From JAAYUD01 sp041907665 (GTDB taxonomy: Bacteria > Bacteroidota > Bacteroidia > Bacteroidales > Bacteroidaceae): 64,000 bases of DNA. The notes beneath the pieces are model-generated. The model worked only from the letters and a program-made list of their open reading frames with translations, did not search any database and was not told the DNA's origin. The position numbers were made by a program, and so were the translations under genes. Each line of letters begins with the position of its first letter. Positions within the stretch are counted from its first letter, which is position 1. This document shows, one piece after another, positions 63,195 to 64,000 of this stretch. Location: positions 124,001 to 188,000 of the forward strand of contig JAYRGW010000001.1 in the NCBI GenBank assembly GCA_041907665.1. The letters run 5' to 3'.

Positions 63195-63872
63195 TCATTT
63201 AAGAGATAATTGTAACTCTTGCCACAATTTTTCATCGGGAACAGGAGCGGTAATGTCTATCTCTTTTTTAGATACGGGGTGGATAAATTGAATACGGCGG
63301 GCATGCAATGAAATGCTGCCGTCGGGATTTGAACGTTTTGCTCCGTATTTCAGATCTCCCTTGATAGAAGAACCTATTTTGGCTAATTGACAACGTATTT
63401 GGTGATGTCGGCCTGTGTGTAGATTGATTGAAAGTAAAAAATAGCGTTCTGATTGCGCAATGAGGCGGTAGTCAAGTATCGCTTTTTTGCTTCGGGGAAC
63501 TTCTTTATCGTAAGCGTAACTCTTATTTTGTTTTTCGTTGCGTACCAGCCAGTGCGTCAGTGTCGCTTCAGGCTGTTCGGGACGGTTTTGAACAATCGCC
63601 CAATATGTTTTATGCACTTCGCCCTTTTGAAACATTTCATTCATTCTGGCAAGTGCCTTGCTCGTTTTTGCAAAGACAACAAGACCACTTACGGGACGGT
63701 CCAATCGGTGAACAGTGCCTATAAAGACGTTGCCGGGCTTTTGATATTTTTCTTTCAGATATTCCTTGAGTTTCTCGCAAAGAGGAATATCACCCGTTTT
63801 ATCACCTTGAACGATCTCGGAAGAGGTCTTGTTGACAATTATAATATGATTGTCTTCGTATACGACAGTCAT
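63195..63872 (-). CDS. RluA-family pseudouridine synthase
   Basis: RNA-modifying enzyme of 225 residues. The catalytic Asp is D58 in VHRLDRPVSGLVVFAKT; INLHTGRHHQIRCQLA and YGAKRSNPDGSISLHARRI are the other family motifs. There is no N-terminal S4 domain, making it the short form often annotated RluA/RluD-like. The target (23S rRNA or tRNA) cannot be assigned. It lies 9 bases after fabG. Confidence 0.92.
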   Translation of the reverse strand: MTVVYEDNHIIIVNKTSSEIVQGDKTGDIPLCEKLKEYLKEKYQKPGNVFIGTVHRLDRPVSGLVVFAKTSKALARMNEMFQKGEVHKTYWAIVQNRPEQPEATLTHWLVRNEKQNKSYAYDKEVPRSKKAILDYRLIAQSERYFLLSINLHTGRHHQIRCQLAKIGSSIKGDLKYGAKRSNPDGSISLHARRIQFIHPVSKKEIDITAPVPDEKLWQELQLSLK

Positions 63873-63881
63873 CTACTTATC

Positions 63882-64000
63882 CTACATATTCATTCCGCCG
63901 TCCACTTGGATGACTTGTCCCGATACATAAGAAGATAGGTCGGAAGCCAAGAATGTGGCAACATTTGCTATGTCGTCTACCGTACCTCCGCGGCGCAAAG
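63882..64000 (-). CDS. fabG: Short-chain dehydrogenase, C-terminus (FabG-like, runs off the window)
   Basis: Only the last 39 residues are in the window: LRRGGTVDDIANVATFLASD and then SSYVSGQVIQVDGGMNM before the stop at 63882. This ending is characteristic of 3-oxoacyl-ACP reductase, which reduces beta-ketoacyl-ACP in fatty acid synthesis. Other SDR enzymes share it, so FabG is the likely but not certain identity. First visible gene of the right-end cluster. Confidence 0.8.
   Translation of the reverse strand, partial: LRRGGTVDDIANVATFLASDLSSYVSGQVIQVDGGMNM

Overview
The window looks like a chromosomal segment of a Bacteroides-type bacterium (Bacteroidales). Supporting signs are a SusC/SusD pair, a MurF-alanine racemase fusion, TAnnTTTG-type -7 promoter boxes, mostly weak ribosome binding sites, an HU-like/VapE gene pair, and a core gene order (alaS, MerR-like, RSH, lytic transglycosylase, DUF5683, parB, parA, surE, lpxB, cdsA, ftsH, rsfS) that I associate with this group. 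No phage integrase, transposase or CRISPR array is visible.

Region 1 (1-22.5 kb) is core chromosome: partial alaS, a MerR-like regulator, the (p)ppGpp synthetase/hydrolase, a LysM lytic transglycosylase, DUF5683, ParAB, SurE, LpxB, CdsA, FtsH, RsfS, tRNA-Gln(CUG), an unlisted 40-residue lysine-rich protein with a strong Shine-Dalgarno, a GH127-type arabinofuranosidase, TatC/TatA, the MurF-Alr fusion, a GSCFA protein and RmuC.

Region 2 (22.5-38.3 kb) is an accessory, defence-like island between rmuC and the EamA/meaB block. It holds a DinD-like gene, a broken DUF1016 nuclease gene, an unrecognised 218-residue protein behind a TGTACA repeat array, a Fic protein flanked by two copies of the 218-residue gene's 5' end, and a tightly coupled three-gene operon: PLD-SNF2 helicase, Eco57I-like methyltransferase/nuclease, and a HEPN-like protein with an RxxxxH motif. 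A decayed HTH regulator precedes that operon. Next come a divergent HU-like/VapE pair, separated by a 90-bp array of four palindromes at 22-bp spacing, and a compact ABC-ATPase/DUF4435 (TOPRIM-like) pair that resembles the PARIS anti-phage system.

Region 3 (38.3-64 kb) is mostly envelope and peptide metabolism: an EamA transporter, MeaB-type GTPase, DUF1573 protein, a 1939-residue alpha-2-macroglobulin-like protein, and a six-gene operon (S8 protease, S9 peptidase, SusC, SusD, small lipoprotein, Calx-beta lipoprotein) with a recognisable promoter and terminator. It ends with PepD, a sugar nucleotidyltransferase and a partial fabG - rluA - cyclophilin - M16 peptidase cluster.

A second, 96% identical copy of the 90-bp array lies at 59.9 kb. 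It is followed by a leader and the first codons of an HU-like gene and then nothing more, so it appears to be a relic of the same HU-gene control unit. The strongest leads are this array/HU/VapE unit, the helicase-methyltransferase-HEPN operon, and the PARIS-like pair.
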